64,000 nt of DNA from Pseudopithomyces maydicus (lineage: Eukaryota > Ascomycota > Dothideomycetes > Pleosporales > Didymosphaeriaceae), in assembly GCA_026873275.1 (NCBI GenBank), contig JANTUC010000018.1:558001-622000 (forward strand). Direction: 5' to 3'. Below are positions 1-12,853 of this stretch, one piece after another. The notes under the pieces were generated by a model. The model was not told the DNA's origin. It did no database searches and saw nothing but the letters and a program-made list of their open reading frames with translations. Position 1 is the stretch's first letter; each line of letters starts with the position of its first letter. The translations under genes and the position numbers were made by a program.

Positions 1-436
1 TTGGGTGCACCGGAGGTTATGAGCAACTAAGCCATGTCAGCGTGTCTTCTCGACACGAATGGGATGTTCTCACATTTGTCGCCTCTTCCACACTGGTGTC
101 CAGCTCGGCAAAGCGCACCTGCTTCGCGTCCACCACCTCGCCCACCTTGACCGTCTTCCAATCTCTCCCTGCAAACTTGGGATCGCCACCTTTTGTGGGT
201 GGGTTATTTAGCAAGTCCTGCAGGGCTTGCTGTGACAAGGAGGGCTGGCGCGTGGCGCGTGGAGAGTGCGGCAGGCGCATGTTCTCTGCGAAGCTCGAGC
301 GATGGCCGGCATGCGGGCTGGGACTGGAGCCAATCTGGATGGGCGCGGGCGGCGACCTCGGGGAGGTCGCATTGGCAAGAGAGCGTAGCGGCGTGGATGC
401 GTCTCTCTTCGCAGCGGCGTCCGCGTTTTCCGCCAT
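1..436 (-). CDS. SDS23/MOC1-like CBS-domain protein, 5' part (runs off the left edge)
   Basis: The minus-strand start is ATG at 436. Exon 1 (436–74, 121 codons) encodes a Ser/Pro/Ala-rich N-terminus, then the conserved block FAGRDWKTVKVGEVVD followed by VRFAELDTSVEEATN. A 47-bp GT–AG intron (73–27) with a GCTGAC branch site follows, and exon 2 (26–1) opens LLITSGAP before the window ends. A Trp-containing lead-in, then V-R-F-x-E-x-D-T-S-V-E-E-A, then a Leu-rich strand and SGAP is how the first CBS repeat begins in fungal SDS23/MOC1 proteins. In yeasts these proteins regulate PP2A/APC and the stress response. The SQQALQDLLNNPP segment resembles their N-terminal motif. The family call is from recognition of these blocks only, because most of the CBS domains lie outside the window. 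Confidence 0.65.
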
Positions 437-3407
437 GGCGGGCGTGGATGGCAGCGGGACACGTCTGGTGCGGGGTGGGCGGGGTGACTTGACGATGTGC
501 GGAGGCAGGCGGTATGTCTGGAGGGGGCGAGCGGGAGGGGCACAATATGTATCGGTCCGTGTGGTTCCTCACGGAAAGGGTGGCTGCAGGTAGAGGCTGT
601 CACTCTGTGCACTTCGAAGCAGCGGATGGTGTGGGGGAAGCTTCGTTGACTTGCTCGACCCGCAAACAGAAGGCGCGCTTCGCGTGATTGGCCGCAGGGC
701 CAGGCCCGATAGCATCCATTTCTGAGCATGCACATGGTGATCGTCAAGAGCTAGCCCTGAGGTGACCATGAGCAGAGCAACTATTGAGTCAACCTGATTT
801 GCGGGCTGGATTATTCGTAGCAGGCCGAAGCATGCACGTGTTAGCGCGGTCTCCAGTCGACCGTTTCTCGTCTCAGGTTGACATCATCGCTACTCAGACT
901 GTAGAGCGAGCAGCCAATCGCTTCGTGAGGCTAGCGATTCCCCAGACAGAACCACTGTAAACATCGAGGCTCGAAGAATAGCACGCATGGAAGACCAAAT
1001 CCCTCCACGACCAAATATACCTACAGCTTCCCAAGTTTTACTAATCAGCGGTGTGGAAACCATGCATCCTGTAGGTCGGGGACTGTGATGCCCAATCGTA
1101 AACTTTCTTCCAGCATCTGTCCTACCTTCGTGCTCCATCGTAACTTTTTGGGCCCTATGGCGAGCGCTTTGATCGTAGATCAGACCCACTGCCACGTGGA
1201 CCAAGGTCAAGGAAGATTTTTCATCTGAGGTAATGCCATGCAGGTACTGTGAAACGGTGGAGTTTGGGATGAAGATTGGCGGTCAAAACATCGGTCGCTG
1301 CTTACGGCCAAGAAAGCTGCGCTGAAAAATACGGTACAAGGATGACCGGCCATGTCGTTTGCCTTGAAAACTTCACAGTGGTTTCGAACGTGGTGTGAGT
1401 CCGAAATAGCTACAGTCTTTGGGCTGTTTCTTTGTGCCGTCAAACCGCGTTGCCGTACGAGTATTGCTTGAAGATCAAGATATATATGAATCCATCATCT
1501 ACATGTTCAGCACTCGTTACAACATATCGCTACCTGGGTTTCAGAGCATACATGTCAACGGATCGCGGCCTACATTGTAGAGCATGCATGTCAAAAATAC
1601 AGCATGTCATGGCAGGAGGAGCCTGGAGTCAAATTACGCATGGGGTAATTTTCGTGGCTGCGGATAGCAATCCATGAATGACAATTGAATTTACCTAACC
1701 TCCTGCACAGTTACCTCTAAATAGATACCCCACGCCATAGTTCTAACATCAGCATGCATAGAGGAGGCTCAGACGTTTTCCCCGGTAATCTCATGGCAAC
1801 CGCCGCACAGCAGGGCTGTACTGTATATGCGATACCACAGTAAACACGCACAGCTCCACATGGCTTTAATCAGCGATTGGCTCTCCGCACAACCCTGCGT
1901 CGACTCGGACAGCTCAATGCAACACGTCGTAGTGTCTGCCCAATGGGCCAATCTATGGTGCAGCTAATTAGGTGTTTAGGTCTCGGTCTTGACCGTTCGC
2001 TTAACAGCGCGACGCAAGCCACAGAAACCCACTGCAGCGGGCCTGGAACCTTTAGTCCTCGTTGCGCCGACAGACTAGCGGGAAAGGGATCCACGAGTGT
2101 CGAAGGGGACATGGGCAGGGATCTGAAAAGGGCAAGCAGTGTGTGGGAGGGGTGCGGATTGGGGTGGGCGGGAAGGAACGATTAGAGGCCGAGAAATGCT
2201 CGCAGCTCGGGAGAGACAGCAAGCCGGGGTCAGGTCACGGACGCAAGTTGCGCTTTACCGCAAGTTCATCGAAACGAATCCATGAAGTGAAGGTGTTGAG
2301 TCTTGGTTTGTGCAAGAAGGACATGGTCGTCGTGGTTGTGGTTTTTTTGGGAGTGCCAAATTGGGCGCCACACAAACACATCTTCCTCGCTCACCGGGCC
2401 ACAGTCGGCATGCCCGCAAGTACGAGCTCGCGTAGCCGCGTGCCAGGCGAGCTCCCCGAGGACGCTTATGCACGACAGCACAGATGCCTTCACTTCCCAC
2501 CTCATTCGATGGTACGCAGGGCTTCGTAGATTTGAAGCGGTAAGAAGAGCGCCCCGTGCAGGAGAGCTATTCCGGGTAGGGTCGGACCGCCCACGTGTAT
2601 GGTGGAAATGAGCGTCAAGGCGTGGTTTGGGCAGTGGCTTTGCAAATGCGATGAGCGATGAAGCGGTAGGGGAGGCAGAGCGTGGGAGAGTCAACGTCTG
2701 GTGGCTCGAATGGAGCTTGGGGGCAGAAAGGCCGGTGCATGCGTCACGCAAAGAGGGGGTGGTGTAACACTTGACGGTAGTATATATTCACCATCGGGGA
2801 CACTTGTTCGTCGGGCTCTGTGAAGGGGAGAAAAAAAGTACCGACGACGGATGCCATATCCACCCACCATCGACGCCTCAAAGGACTAGCAACGGACGCG
2901 CAACGGCATCTAAGCCCAACCCCACAGCCCTACCCCTTAAAGTCCCATTGTTTCCCACGCGCTCCCCATTCTCGCACCGATCTTCATTCACACTTCCCTT
3001 CCTGTCGACCGTAGATCGTCCCGAGCTCGTGGGAGGTCATCTTCGCGCCGTCCAGTTGCCCCCCTTGCAACAGCTCCGCGCCCCGCAGCCAATTGTAGCC
3101 AAGAGCCACCGACCCCGCCGTCTTATCCGCGAACAGCAGAAATCTCGAGCCACGCCGTCAGCCGCACTCTTCTGACACGCCTCTCTCCACCCTTCCAACC
3201 CTCCTCCGTGCAACATCCCACCCGGTCCTCCAACGCCCCATTGCGACGAGAACAGACCCGGACGCGGACCCGCCATCCTTTGAGCTGCTACGCCGCGAGC
3301 TGCCTATAGCTTCGGGCCTCTTCCCCTCCCGTGCCGATCGACGCGCTATAGTACACCAGCCACACCCGCCGACACACGCGACTGCGAGTACATACATACA
3401 CACAACC
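437..3407. other. Intergenic region, divergent promoters of the CBS gene and the metacaspase
   Basis: Nearly 3 kb without a convincing gene. The open frames present on both strands are short, overlapping and of low complexity. The last 600 bases (about 2800–3407) are rich in CCTC/CACC pyrimidine tracts with few coding cues, as expected of a long fungal 5' leader and promoter before the metacaspase ATG. No tRNA, repeat array or transposon was recognised. Confidence 0.5.
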
Positions 3408-4976
3408 ATGTCTTACTATCCAGGCCAGCAATACCACAACGGCGCCCCGAACTACAACCAACCGCCTCCACAGCAGAACTACGGCCCGCCGCAGGGCTAC
3501 CCGGCACCTAACTACGGCGCTCCGTGAGTGATGGCACCCGACATGCATGGTTGGGCATTGCTGACCGACATTGGGCAGACCTCCACAGCAGTACGGCTAC
3601 CAGCCGTCACCCTCGCCGCAGCCACCCTACAATGGCGGCTACCAGGGAGGACCGCCGCCGCAGCAGCAGCAATATGGCGGCTACCAGCAGGTGCGTCTGC
3701 ATCCAGAAGCATCGCCGCTTGAATGGCGACACTGACGCACCAACAGAGCCCACCACCTCAGCAGTATGGATACGGCGCACCACCCCAAGCACCTCCACCA
3801 CAACAGTACAATGCGCCACCGCGTACGCACCTCCTTCTCTTCTCCTCTCTTCCGGACATTCCACTGACCATGGTGCAGCCCAGCAACAGTACAACCGCCC
3901 TGGCGGTCCCCCGCCACCACCAACTACCCCGCAAGGGTTCGGCCACGGCGCGCCGAACGGCTACTCCTTCCAATACTCGGCCTGCAACGGCCGCCGGAAA
4001 GCCCTGCTCATCGGCATCAACTACTTCGGCCAGCGCGGACAGCTCCGCGGTTGCATCAACGACGTGAAGAACATGAGCACCTATTTGAACAGCCATTTCA
4101 ACTACAAGCGAGAGGACATGGTTCTCTTGACAGATGACCAGCAGAACCCCATGAGCCAGCCGACCAAGGCTAACATACTCCGGGCAATGCACTGGTTAGT
4201 GAAGGATGCTCGGCCCAACGATTCGTTATTCTTCCATTATTCGGGTGCGTATTTCCGGTCTACTCAAGTCGGACTTGACTAAAACTCTGCAGGACACGGT
4301 GGACAGACTAAAGATCTTGACGGTGACGAGGATGATGGATACGACGAGGTCATCTACCCTGTCGACTTCCGAACGGCGGGCCACATCGTAGACGACGAGA
4401 TGCACCGTATCATGGTTTCAAATCTGCAGCCCGGTGTGCGGCTCACAGCAATCTTCGACTCGTGCCACTCCGGATCTGCGCTCGACTTGCCATACATTTA
4501 CTCCACCGCTGGTGTCATCAAGGAGCCCAATCTGGCGAAGGAGGCCGGTCAGGGCTTGCTGGGTATTGTGTCGTCTTATGCGCGCAACGATATCAGCGGC
4601 ATGATGTCAACCGCCAGCAGTCTATTTAAGAAAGTTACTCGTGGCGACGATGTATACCAGAAGAACATCCGGACGAAGACAAGTCCAGCCGACGTCATCA
4701 TGTGGAGTGGTTCGAAAGACACACAGACCTCTGCCGATGCCTCGATCGGTGGCGAGGCCACTGGTGCCATGTCTTGGGCCTTCATCACTTCGCTGAAGAA
4801 GAACCCGAACCAGAGCTACGTGCAACTGCTCAACAGCATCCGTGACGAGCTCGAGAGCAAGTATACACAGAAGCCGCAGTTGAGCTGCAGTCATCCGCTA
4901 GGTAAGACTATTACGGAACAACAGTATGACTCTGTACTAACAAGAATCAGATGTCAACCTTCAATACCGAATGTAG
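3408..4976 (+). CDS. MCA1: Metacaspase-1 with a prion-like Q/P/Y-rich prodomain
   Basis: Six exons: 3408–3523, 3579–3690, 3747–3822, 3879–4244, 4293–4901, 4951–4976. Introns are 48–56 bp, all GT–AG, and phases match throughout, giving 434 residues. The first ~125 residues are Gln/Pro/Tyr/Gly repeats (QQYGYQ, PPPQQQQYGG). The caspase-like p20 fold follows from about RRKALLIGINYFG. The catalytic His lies in FHYSGHGG (about H225) and the catalytic Cys in FDSCHSGSALD (about C281). The C-terminus ends DVNLQYRM. Metacaspases are Ca2+-dependent, Arg/Lys-specific cysteine proteases involved in stress, protein-aggregate clearance and programmed cell death. Both catalytic motifs are intact. The start is the first ATG of the open frame and begins the repeat region, as in fungal homologues. 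Confidence 0.95.
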
Positions 4977-5627
4977 ACTCGCGTGTGGCGGATTATAAAA
5001 GAAGGTGCGGCTGCATATTAATATTTTGCGGATGGAGATGGAGCACAATGGCTTATGGTTGATGAACGGTTATGGTAGTACTTTTGTTGTACATATTGCA
5101 AGGACTATGAGCAGCGCATTGAGGTCCCGCCCTGCATGTTGGATACCAATACAGAGTTGATTCTGCAATTATCTATCATTTTCGTGCTGGATGCGTAGAA
5201 ATAGCATGCCTTGTAGAACTAATCTTGAAATATATGGGCCGCCTGTCCGATGGTATTGTCAGACGTAGGTTGTAGCACCAGAAGGTGGTGCGTCGATCGC
5301 TTCGTAGTACAAGCCCGGAGACTGAAACGATAACCCTACAGCACGGGCCAAGGGATCGACACCTGGGTCACCATCCTCTCCTTACCCCAGACCTCCACAG
5401 TCTACTAGACACAGAGCCACTGATCTGCCCGAGCATCCCCCAGTCTACAACCATAGCGTTAGTCGATTCGATATCTTGGTCCTTCCTACTAACAATCAAC
5501 CTGTACACAACACCACATACATCAACCAAAGCATTGTATCCCTACGATATGCCACCAAGACGCCAAAACCTCCCATAAATTTCTCTCTATCTCTCTTTTC
5601 ACACAACCACCTCACCACCCCACAACC
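4977..5627. other. Intergenic region after the metacaspase
   Basis: This 650-base stretch holds the metacaspase 3' end and the leader of the downstream membrane-protein gene. From about 5490 it becomes strongly C/A-rich (CCACC, CAACC), continuing into the Pro/Thr-rich coding start. No RNA gene or repeat was seen. Confidence 0.45.
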
Positions 5628-7104
5628 ATGCCCCTCCTCCCCTTCACCCCGGACCCCACCGACCCCACCACCACAACCATCAACACCATCCCCCTCAACC
5701 TCTCCGCCCTAACCTCCCACAACTACACCCTCTACACCAACAACACCCTCTCCAACACCTCCTCCTGCATCCTTGTCTTCCCCCCTTCACCCCCTCCCTC
5801 CTCCCCAACGGCACCTGGCTCCACGCCACCACCTGCTACGTCCCCGTGCACGCCATCTCCCCGCGCGGCACGCTGTGCATCGCGCTCGGCACGCTCTTCG
5901 GCCTGACGCTCGTCCCCTCGCTGGTGAATCTGAAGAAGCACGGGGCGCAGTTCCTGCGCGAGGATGCGCGGTTCAGGCTGGTGGGGAGACGTTGGCAGTG
6001 GTACTGGATGGTTTTTGTGGCGGTGTGTGGGATGGTGAGCTTGTTCGCGGGTGTGGATGTCGATCGGTATTATTTGCAGCAGGTGCCGATTGTGCTGCAG
6101 TGTTTGTTTTTCACGCTGATGGGGGTTGGGGGGTTGGCGGTTGTGTGGGAGGGGGCGAGGGGTGGGGGAGTTGGGAGGAGAGGAAGGGGGTGGATGGGGG
6201 GATGGTGAGGGGGGAGGAAGGGAAGAGGAGGAGGATGAGGGTGGAGACGTATGCGCCGTTGGTGTTTTATCTGTTTGCGGGGTTGGATTTCTTCGTGACG
6301 ATTCCGCGGAGTTGGACGGCTGTGCAGAGGCAGAATTCACCTGAGGAGTCGTGGGACGTTGCACGGCCGGCAGCTACCGATGCGAGGAATAAGGCCGGGG
6401 CGATCCTCGCGGTGGGGGCGTTGGGAGTCGTCATATTCTCGCTTCTGTATTCCATCCGTGTGTACAAGAAGGGGCATATCTCGGCTTGCCCGCGGAAATT
6501 CTTCACCAGTGTGATTCTCCTAGGTATAAGACTGGCCTACGGCATCGTAGCAGCGTGGTCATGGGACATATCCATCTTCAACAAAGACGTGTCGATAGGG
6601 TGGCCGTTCGGTCTGGGCTACGCGCCTATCCTCCTCATCCTCATCGAGTACAACATCGCTGGGTTCCGGGAAGAAAACGAGGACAAGCAACTCATTGCGC
6701 AGCGTGTCGCGCGCGGCCGCGTGCAAGATGCTGAGCTCGGCATTGTTAAGAAACCGAGCTGGTGGAATCGCAACGCAGCCGCACGGTTTGCCAGTAGCGA
6801 TGAGCAGCTGAGGAATATGGCGGCTGAGATAGACGGCGGGAGACCAACGGCGAGGGCGGACGAGATGACTTCTGTGAGGCAGCGAAGCGCAAATCGGAGA
6901 GTTGGGGTTGAGCATCGATTCAAGGACGAGGATGTCGATGGTCATCAAAGAAGCCAACATGTGGATGCGAATGCAGGGGTGAGAACGCAGGTGAATGATA
7001 GTGTGGATGCTACGTCGAAAGCCAGCGGACAGGGACAGCCAATGACTTCGTTGGAAACAGATGCTTCACAGCAGAGGAAGTCGTTCAGCATGTTGGATGT
7101 ATGA
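5628..7104 (+). CDS. DUF2434 family seven-TM membrane protein, reading frame broken twice
   Basis: ATG at 5628 starts MPLLPFTPDPTDP, followed by an N-glycosylation-rich ectodomain (NYTLYTNNT, NTSSC). The frame must shift by one at a C run (5780–5785) to continue FTPSLLPNGTWLHATTCYVPV, and again near a G run (6159–6162) to continue GSWEERK. Each break equals one missing base. The joined product is about 492 residues with some seven hydrophobic spans, including TLCIALGTLFGLTLV, WYWMVFVAVCGMVS, APLVFYLFAGLDFF and YAPILLILIEYNI. It also has the family markers VNLKKHGAQFLRE, VGRRWQWYWM and FVTIPRSW, which I recognise from the fungal DUF2434 family (function unknown, probably plasma membrane). The C-terminal ~140 residues are hydrophilic and probably cytosolic. 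A single intronless gene is likely, with the breaks being assembly indels. Confidence 0.82.
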
Positions 7105-8005
7105 ACACATATCAGAGTGCAGGAGTCGAAAGTTTGCATAATGCAGTGGCGTTTTGTGGACTATAAAAGATACCATTGGGTTTACAGAACTGCAATCGAT
7201 AATTAATTGTATAATGAAACACTTCTAGTCGTGCTACTAATCTTTGTCGTGACGTTTTTGATGAACTTCAAGTATCCCACAAGTAACTTCCATCACTCGC
7301 ATAACATTTCGCCGCTGTCTTGTCTAAGAGATTCATCGTATGATGTCGAGTCCCAACCTGTACACAGATTCGTAGCGGACCAAAGTACTCATGGGACAAA
7401 AACTCTTCTTCGTTCCCCATTCAGCATATTACAAATTACCACTCAACGCACGCACATATTTCCAGAAAAGGGATATCAATGAAAACTGATCCTAGATCAG
7501 AAAATGGGTATATCGTTACACTGCTTCCTAACACAAGGAATTCCACTGACGCCCTCAAAATGCCAGATGCCTTCGCCGAACGCATCGTTGCATCAAGGCA
7601 GGGTAAACGTGCTGCTATATAACCATCGTATAAATAACCATTCAATCGTTTTAACCCCTCCAAAAAATAAACGCCAATACTAATGAGAAAACTTGCAACG
7701 CGGCGTCCGCTATGCCAATGAATATTGAGATGAAGAAGAGCAAAAAAGCCCAAGAAAACAAAAAAGCTAAGAAACGCAACCGTACACCGTGAACATATCG
7801 AAAGTAATGACGACGTAAAAATTACAAAGTGGGTATGTGATCGATCAAGTCATTGATTTTGGCCGTTCCTGGACCCACAGTCTCGGCCTGGACGAATGGA
7901 GCTTCTTCAAGCGTCGCATGGTACGTCGAAGAGGGGTAAGTCCTATGTATAAGGAAGATCGTGTTAGTAGATACATAATACAGGATGTGATGAAATAAAA
8001 GGATA
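7105..8005. other. Convergent 3' region between the DUF2434 and Arf-GEF genes
   Basis: About 900 bases where two genes converge. It is moderately AT-rich and includes TATAAA-like and AATAAA-like strings (for example near 7160–7210 and 7665), consistent with 3' UTRs and polyadenylation signals. No supported gene. Confidence 0.45.
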
Positions 8006-11000
8006 TTAGGAGATGGCTTGGAGGACCGCGCTCGCACCATCATTGTCTTTGACCGGCAATGGCTGGCTTGCTTCTGCGAGACCGTCTTCGGGTTGGTCTT
8101 CGCTAGCTTCGCGCTCTGCGTAGATCTTGTTTTTCAAGGCTTGTGCGGCAGTGAGAGAGTCTATGTATGTGCGGAACTTGACAATCTCGCGCAAAAGATA
8201 GGCAGACTTGCGCTCCCAATTGGCCATGGCCTTCGCGGCATTTGGATGACGTGGCGAGAACTGTTACTGTTAGCAAAGTCGGAAAACTGTTTCTCGAAGA
8301 ACTTACAGCGATGAGCATGGGCGCCCTCAGCTCGTTATGGCCAGCCAGCTCGTCCTCGATGTTCTTAACATAGTCGGTCAAAGCACGGAGCTGGTCTACT
8401 TCCATCAGGTTGCTTGCCATCATGCTAGACGTTGGAGGACTCCAATCGTTGAGTGTGACTTTGTCGCCTGGAAGCCGTGCTCTGACAGTTCCAGTTGCGT
8501 GGTCCATAGAGCTGCGCATTGAACTTGCCATACTAGGGCGAGGAACATGGCCGTGAGTGGATGCGTTACTGGGCGGGCGGATCAGAGCTGTGTTGACGAC
8601 GTTTTCGCCCCAGCCATATTCCATGCTACTGACACCTCCGACCAGTGGCTCCTTTGACAACCTGGCGGACCAATAGTTGGCGGTCGACACAAACTCACGA
8701 GCAATATCGGGTGTGCCGACTTGGAAGAGGTGCACAGCTCCGTTTGGAAGAGAAAGAGCCCAGACGTGTGGGCGAGATTTCGAGTAGCCGGGCGGCGGGA
8801 GAGCACTGGCAATGGTTTGTCGCAGCAGGAAGCTGTCCACGGCCTCGGCGTTATCCATCCAGTTACCGCCACCAACAACGCCTCCTGTAGAAGGACGTGA
8901 CTTCTTCTGCCTCATGGATTTCGCGTTCATGTTGAAGGAGAAGAGTCGCACGTAGCCTTTTTCGATGACTGCGAAGCATTCATTCCATGTCCGGTCCTTT
9001 GCTTTCTTGTCCAACGCTTCGAGGTGGCGCTTATGCTTTACTATACCCTCCTTCGCCCATGGTGCACCAGCAAGTTCCAGTGTCTCATCTTCAAGAAGAG
9101 GAGCAACACGAGTGAACTCTTCATCACTGGTAATGGTCATACCCTCTTCGCGGATGATGGCCTGAGACAGCGCATTCGCGAACCCGATCGCTTGTTGATA
9201 GTCACCATGCGCGAAATGTGAACCGAGAGATTCCATTGACATGGATGTTTGAGTTTTGCCGTACGAGTACTTGCTCCACGTGCTCGACGCGGCAGGGCTC
9301 CAGACAGACTGGTCGTCCAAGCTGGTGCGACTGGAAGCAACGGTTGATGCGGGATACAAACGTGGCCTCGAGCGAGTTTTGGTATTCCAGCTCTTTCCCG
9401 TACTACGGAAGTCAGTTTGAGACCGGCCACGGTAACTCATATTGTCAGAAGGCGTTTTGCTCAGCACACTTGGGGTGCGACGAAGCATTCCACTGACAAA
9501 CAGGCTGTTGCTTGAAGGTTGCTCATGGATTTGCGGCGGTGGGGCCCCATGTAGAGGTAACCGTTGCTTGCGAATCGAGTCATAGAATTCTTTGAGCACG
9601 GTCTCAATGTGGAATTCCCAACCTTTCATTGCTCCGTTGTAGGGTGAGCTAACCAAGAGATTGGACTCAGAAACGGAAGGGTCTAGCAAGACGCCTTCTG
9701 AGCCACTGCGATGCGGCGGTCGAAGCGAGAGGCGGCTTCGTGCCCTCCTATTTTCCAAAGGTTCCTCGGCGGCATCTGCGGGGAAAGAAGTGGTCTCAGC
9801 AGCTGGAGAGCTGGGCTCTGACTTGGCGTTATCCCAAGGATTATTCCAAGGTAAGGACCCTCTCCTGAATTGAGTCGACTGTGGACGGAGTGTTTCTTCT
9901 GCGGCGTCCTGCAGAGCGTCCTTGCATACGCGGACCACAGTTGGCAGCGTGTTCTTAACGAATTGGTTCTTTGTCATTCGTGACTCAATATCAGCAACAT
10001 GCAAGTCAGTGTTGAGCAAGAGGATCGAGTAGCATATCGTGTGAACAACATCTAGATAACAGTGAGCAATAATTCCAGTCGAGAGATGCAATACTGACCT
10101 ATCGCCCTGAAGCCATGGTTAGGGTTGCACTCGCACCAACGGTCCGACAGACTCATAAGAATCCGGTCGACCTGCTGTGTCTCCGCTTTCAACACCAGCT
10201 TGCCGCAAAGATCACGCATAGCAGCAAGTACGTTTAGCCCGGTCCAGTCAAATAGCTCCATGAAGGCTTTACGTATCTGTGTTGCCGCTGCTGTCACATC
10301 ACCCAGAACAGCAGCTGCTGTCCCTTTCTGCACGGATGGGTCGTTGCCACTGAAGATACGGAAAGCCCGTTCCCTGTCGGCATCGCTGGGCTCGGCATCG
10401 CGGACGCGATGTTCGACGATAGCAGGCATAATTTCAGAATCTTGCGTTTCCACCTGCAACGTGGGGACGCGTGCAGGCGGCCGAGCATGGTCATCAGCAG
10501 ATGTTGATGAAGTCTCTGGCAGAGCGGTGGACGGTTCCTTCTCGGTCGTCTTAGGCGCGGAACGTGCACCTTCCAGAGGAAGGGCCAGGTCGTCGACATC
10601 ATCGCCTGCCAACCGCTCTTCGGAGGACGTGGGCTCCAGCCATACGCGGCGCGATCGGCCTGTTCCCGGCTGCTCGGCGGACGCTTGCTCTTGCTTTTGG
10701 CTGGGCTGCGTGACAATCCATCCATCTTCGTCCACATCGACCTCGGATGCGGATTGGGACGGGGACGGCGTTAGTGCATTGACACTACTCGTCGACGGTT
10801 CGAGTAGCTCGCTCGGCTTTCTCATGGATCGATCGCTCTGACTTCTTGCGTTTGGCGGGCGCGGAAATTCGAGTGCCGTGGGGCTGCTGGCTGGCCTGGA
10901 TGTTTCATCGGCATCGCCAAACGCGCCGAGTTCGCCTGATGGTGTTGCACGACCGCTACCATCTTCATTACCGCTGCTGCTATCTGCAAGGAATGTATCC

Positions 11001-12853
11001 TCCTGCGCCGTAACGACTTTCGATCTGCGAGCCTTCATTTTTAGTTTGAGCTTGGGACTGCTTGTGCTAGCTGCATGCTCTGCCATGAGTTCCTCTTGGC
11101 GTAGAGCTGCTGGTACGTCTTCGCTATTGCGTGAGCCTGGCTGGACACTGCGCACAGTCGCATCCTTGTGGGGCTTGTATCCTGGCGAGAAGCCATTGGC
11201 GTGTTCTTCTTCGAGCCTGTCGTCGACCTCAGGAGTAGTCTCCCGAGCGTTGTGGTACTGCTTGACTGGACTGGCGATATCGCCCAAGTACGGGTTCATC
11301 ACTTTGCGCAGACTGCTGACGCCGGGGCTCATCTGAGGCTGGACATCTTCAAGCTTCTGTCCATTTTGGAATACATATGGCACTGCTGGCTGGGGTGGAG
11401 CTTCCGTGACCGACTTCTTCCTACGTCTGAAAAAGGACGAGTGTTTCTTCGCCAGTGTTGGCTGTGGGGGCGGCTGGGTCTTCATCTGTGCTGAGCTTGC
11501 TGTTTGCGGGGGCCTGGAAGGAAGCGACTTCATTTGAGATGTAGCGTGGTTGGACCCATGAGGTGTCGTGCGAGGCCGACCTTGAGAGTACACCGAATCA
11601 ACGTCTGCGGGGCGATGTGTTGACGAAGCCGGCGATCCTGTCATGTGTGAAACGTTGGAACTTGTAGAAGAATTGGACACGGGAGGGATCGATTTAGGCA
11701 GCCCCCCACCGAACACACGACGAAAAAAGCCAGGTTTCTCCTTAGGCGCGGGGACGGGCGCTAGAGGCACGACGGTGTGCTTCCGTGTGGCCACGTTTGG
11801 CGAGGGCGCAGGCGGGTGTTCGTATGTGGGGATAGGTGGCAGGTCTCTCAGATTCGCAGCATTAACGAACTCTTGAGCCTGGAGTCGCATGTTCTGCTCT
11901 GGTTGACTCTTGTTCTTGCGAAGCGTCCGGTAGCTTGTAGCCGAGCGGACACTGTTCTTTCGACGAGGCGCGGGAACCTGAGGAGGCACATACGTGGGTT
12001 GCGTCGGGTATGCTACAGGTGAATGTGGCTCTTGCAATCGACGGGGCCCAGCCGGAATGGTGGGCTGCGGCGCCGGGTCATAGTCGGTGTGATAGCTAGA
12101 GTAATTCGATCTGCTCGACTCTGTCTTTAGCGGTATCATTCTTGAACTCATGTTCCCATGATCAAAGCTGATGGATCGACGACCCAGGCCTATACGGTGG
12201 GTACCCGTTATCCCTTTCCCAAAGTCGATGCTCGACGCTGCACTGCTTTTGCTGCCCTTCTTGCCTCCCCTCATGTGTCCTGCCGGTAACACATGCTCAC
12301 TTGCTTGCCTGGGATCCGTCCAAGCCCCTCTGAAGCTCTCCCGGCGACCCATGGTGCTAGGGATGTTGTTGCTGCTGTTGCTCCTCCTACCGCGGAGGTT
12401 GTGAGTCGGAAAGCGGGACGTTGGGTCATCGGCGTGCAGATCGTAATCGGAGGATTGAGACGAGGTATACGTGTGGCCTCGATGGCGTGTGGTTTGGGGG
12501 CTGGCGTATGTGGTGTCTGTAAAGAATAAGTTGTCGTCGTCGTAATTCGAGTACAGCGCAGCCGGAAAGGACGATAATGGTAGCTGATCGAGCGACAGTA
12601 GCATGTTATCGACGACCGAATCCCGTGTACCGTCGGCAAAGGACAGGTCATGCGAGTCTCTTAGTACATCGTGCTGGCTGGCGTCGCTCCGCCTGTTGTC
12701 TACCGGGGTCGCGTCGTCGAAGAAGGTTTCCGGCTGCTTGAGGCGGGTGTCCAGCGTGCGCATACCGACACCTGTCCCATGTGTCCTCGACGGACCCGTT
12801 GGCGTGGAAGCTCGCGAACCCTCGCGTGCCCTGTCCCTGCTGTAATGCGCCAT
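8006..12853 (-). CDS. Sec7–PH domain Arf guanine-nucleotide exchange factor (EFA6/Yel1-like)
   Basis: Three exons, 12853–10099, 10051–8307 and 8260–8006, joined by 47- and 46-bp introns with correct phases, give 1,584 residues. The first ~800 residues are disordered and Ser/Pro/basic-rich. The Sec7 domain spans RAFRIFSGNDPSVQ to MTKNQFVKNTLPTV. It contains the FDWTGLNVLAAMRDLC helix, the glutamic-finger segment VLKAETQQVDRIL and the signature CNPNHGFRAIDVV–HTICYSILLLNTDLH, which is split by intron 1. A PH domain follows (about EGIVKHKRHLEALDKKAKDRTW to EFVSTANYWSARL), then a helical tail (LMEVDQLRALTDYVKNIEDEL, ANWERKSAYLLREIVKF). Sec7–PH GEFs activate Arf6/Arf3-type GTPases at the plasma membrane and in polarity; that role is inferred from family. 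The start is the first ATG of a very long open frame. Confidence 0.92.

Noticed and set aside
2266..2751. 161-codon minus-strand frame upstream of the metacaspase
   Set aside because: No recognisable motif, overlapped by several other frames in the same GC-rich stretch; it looks like composition.
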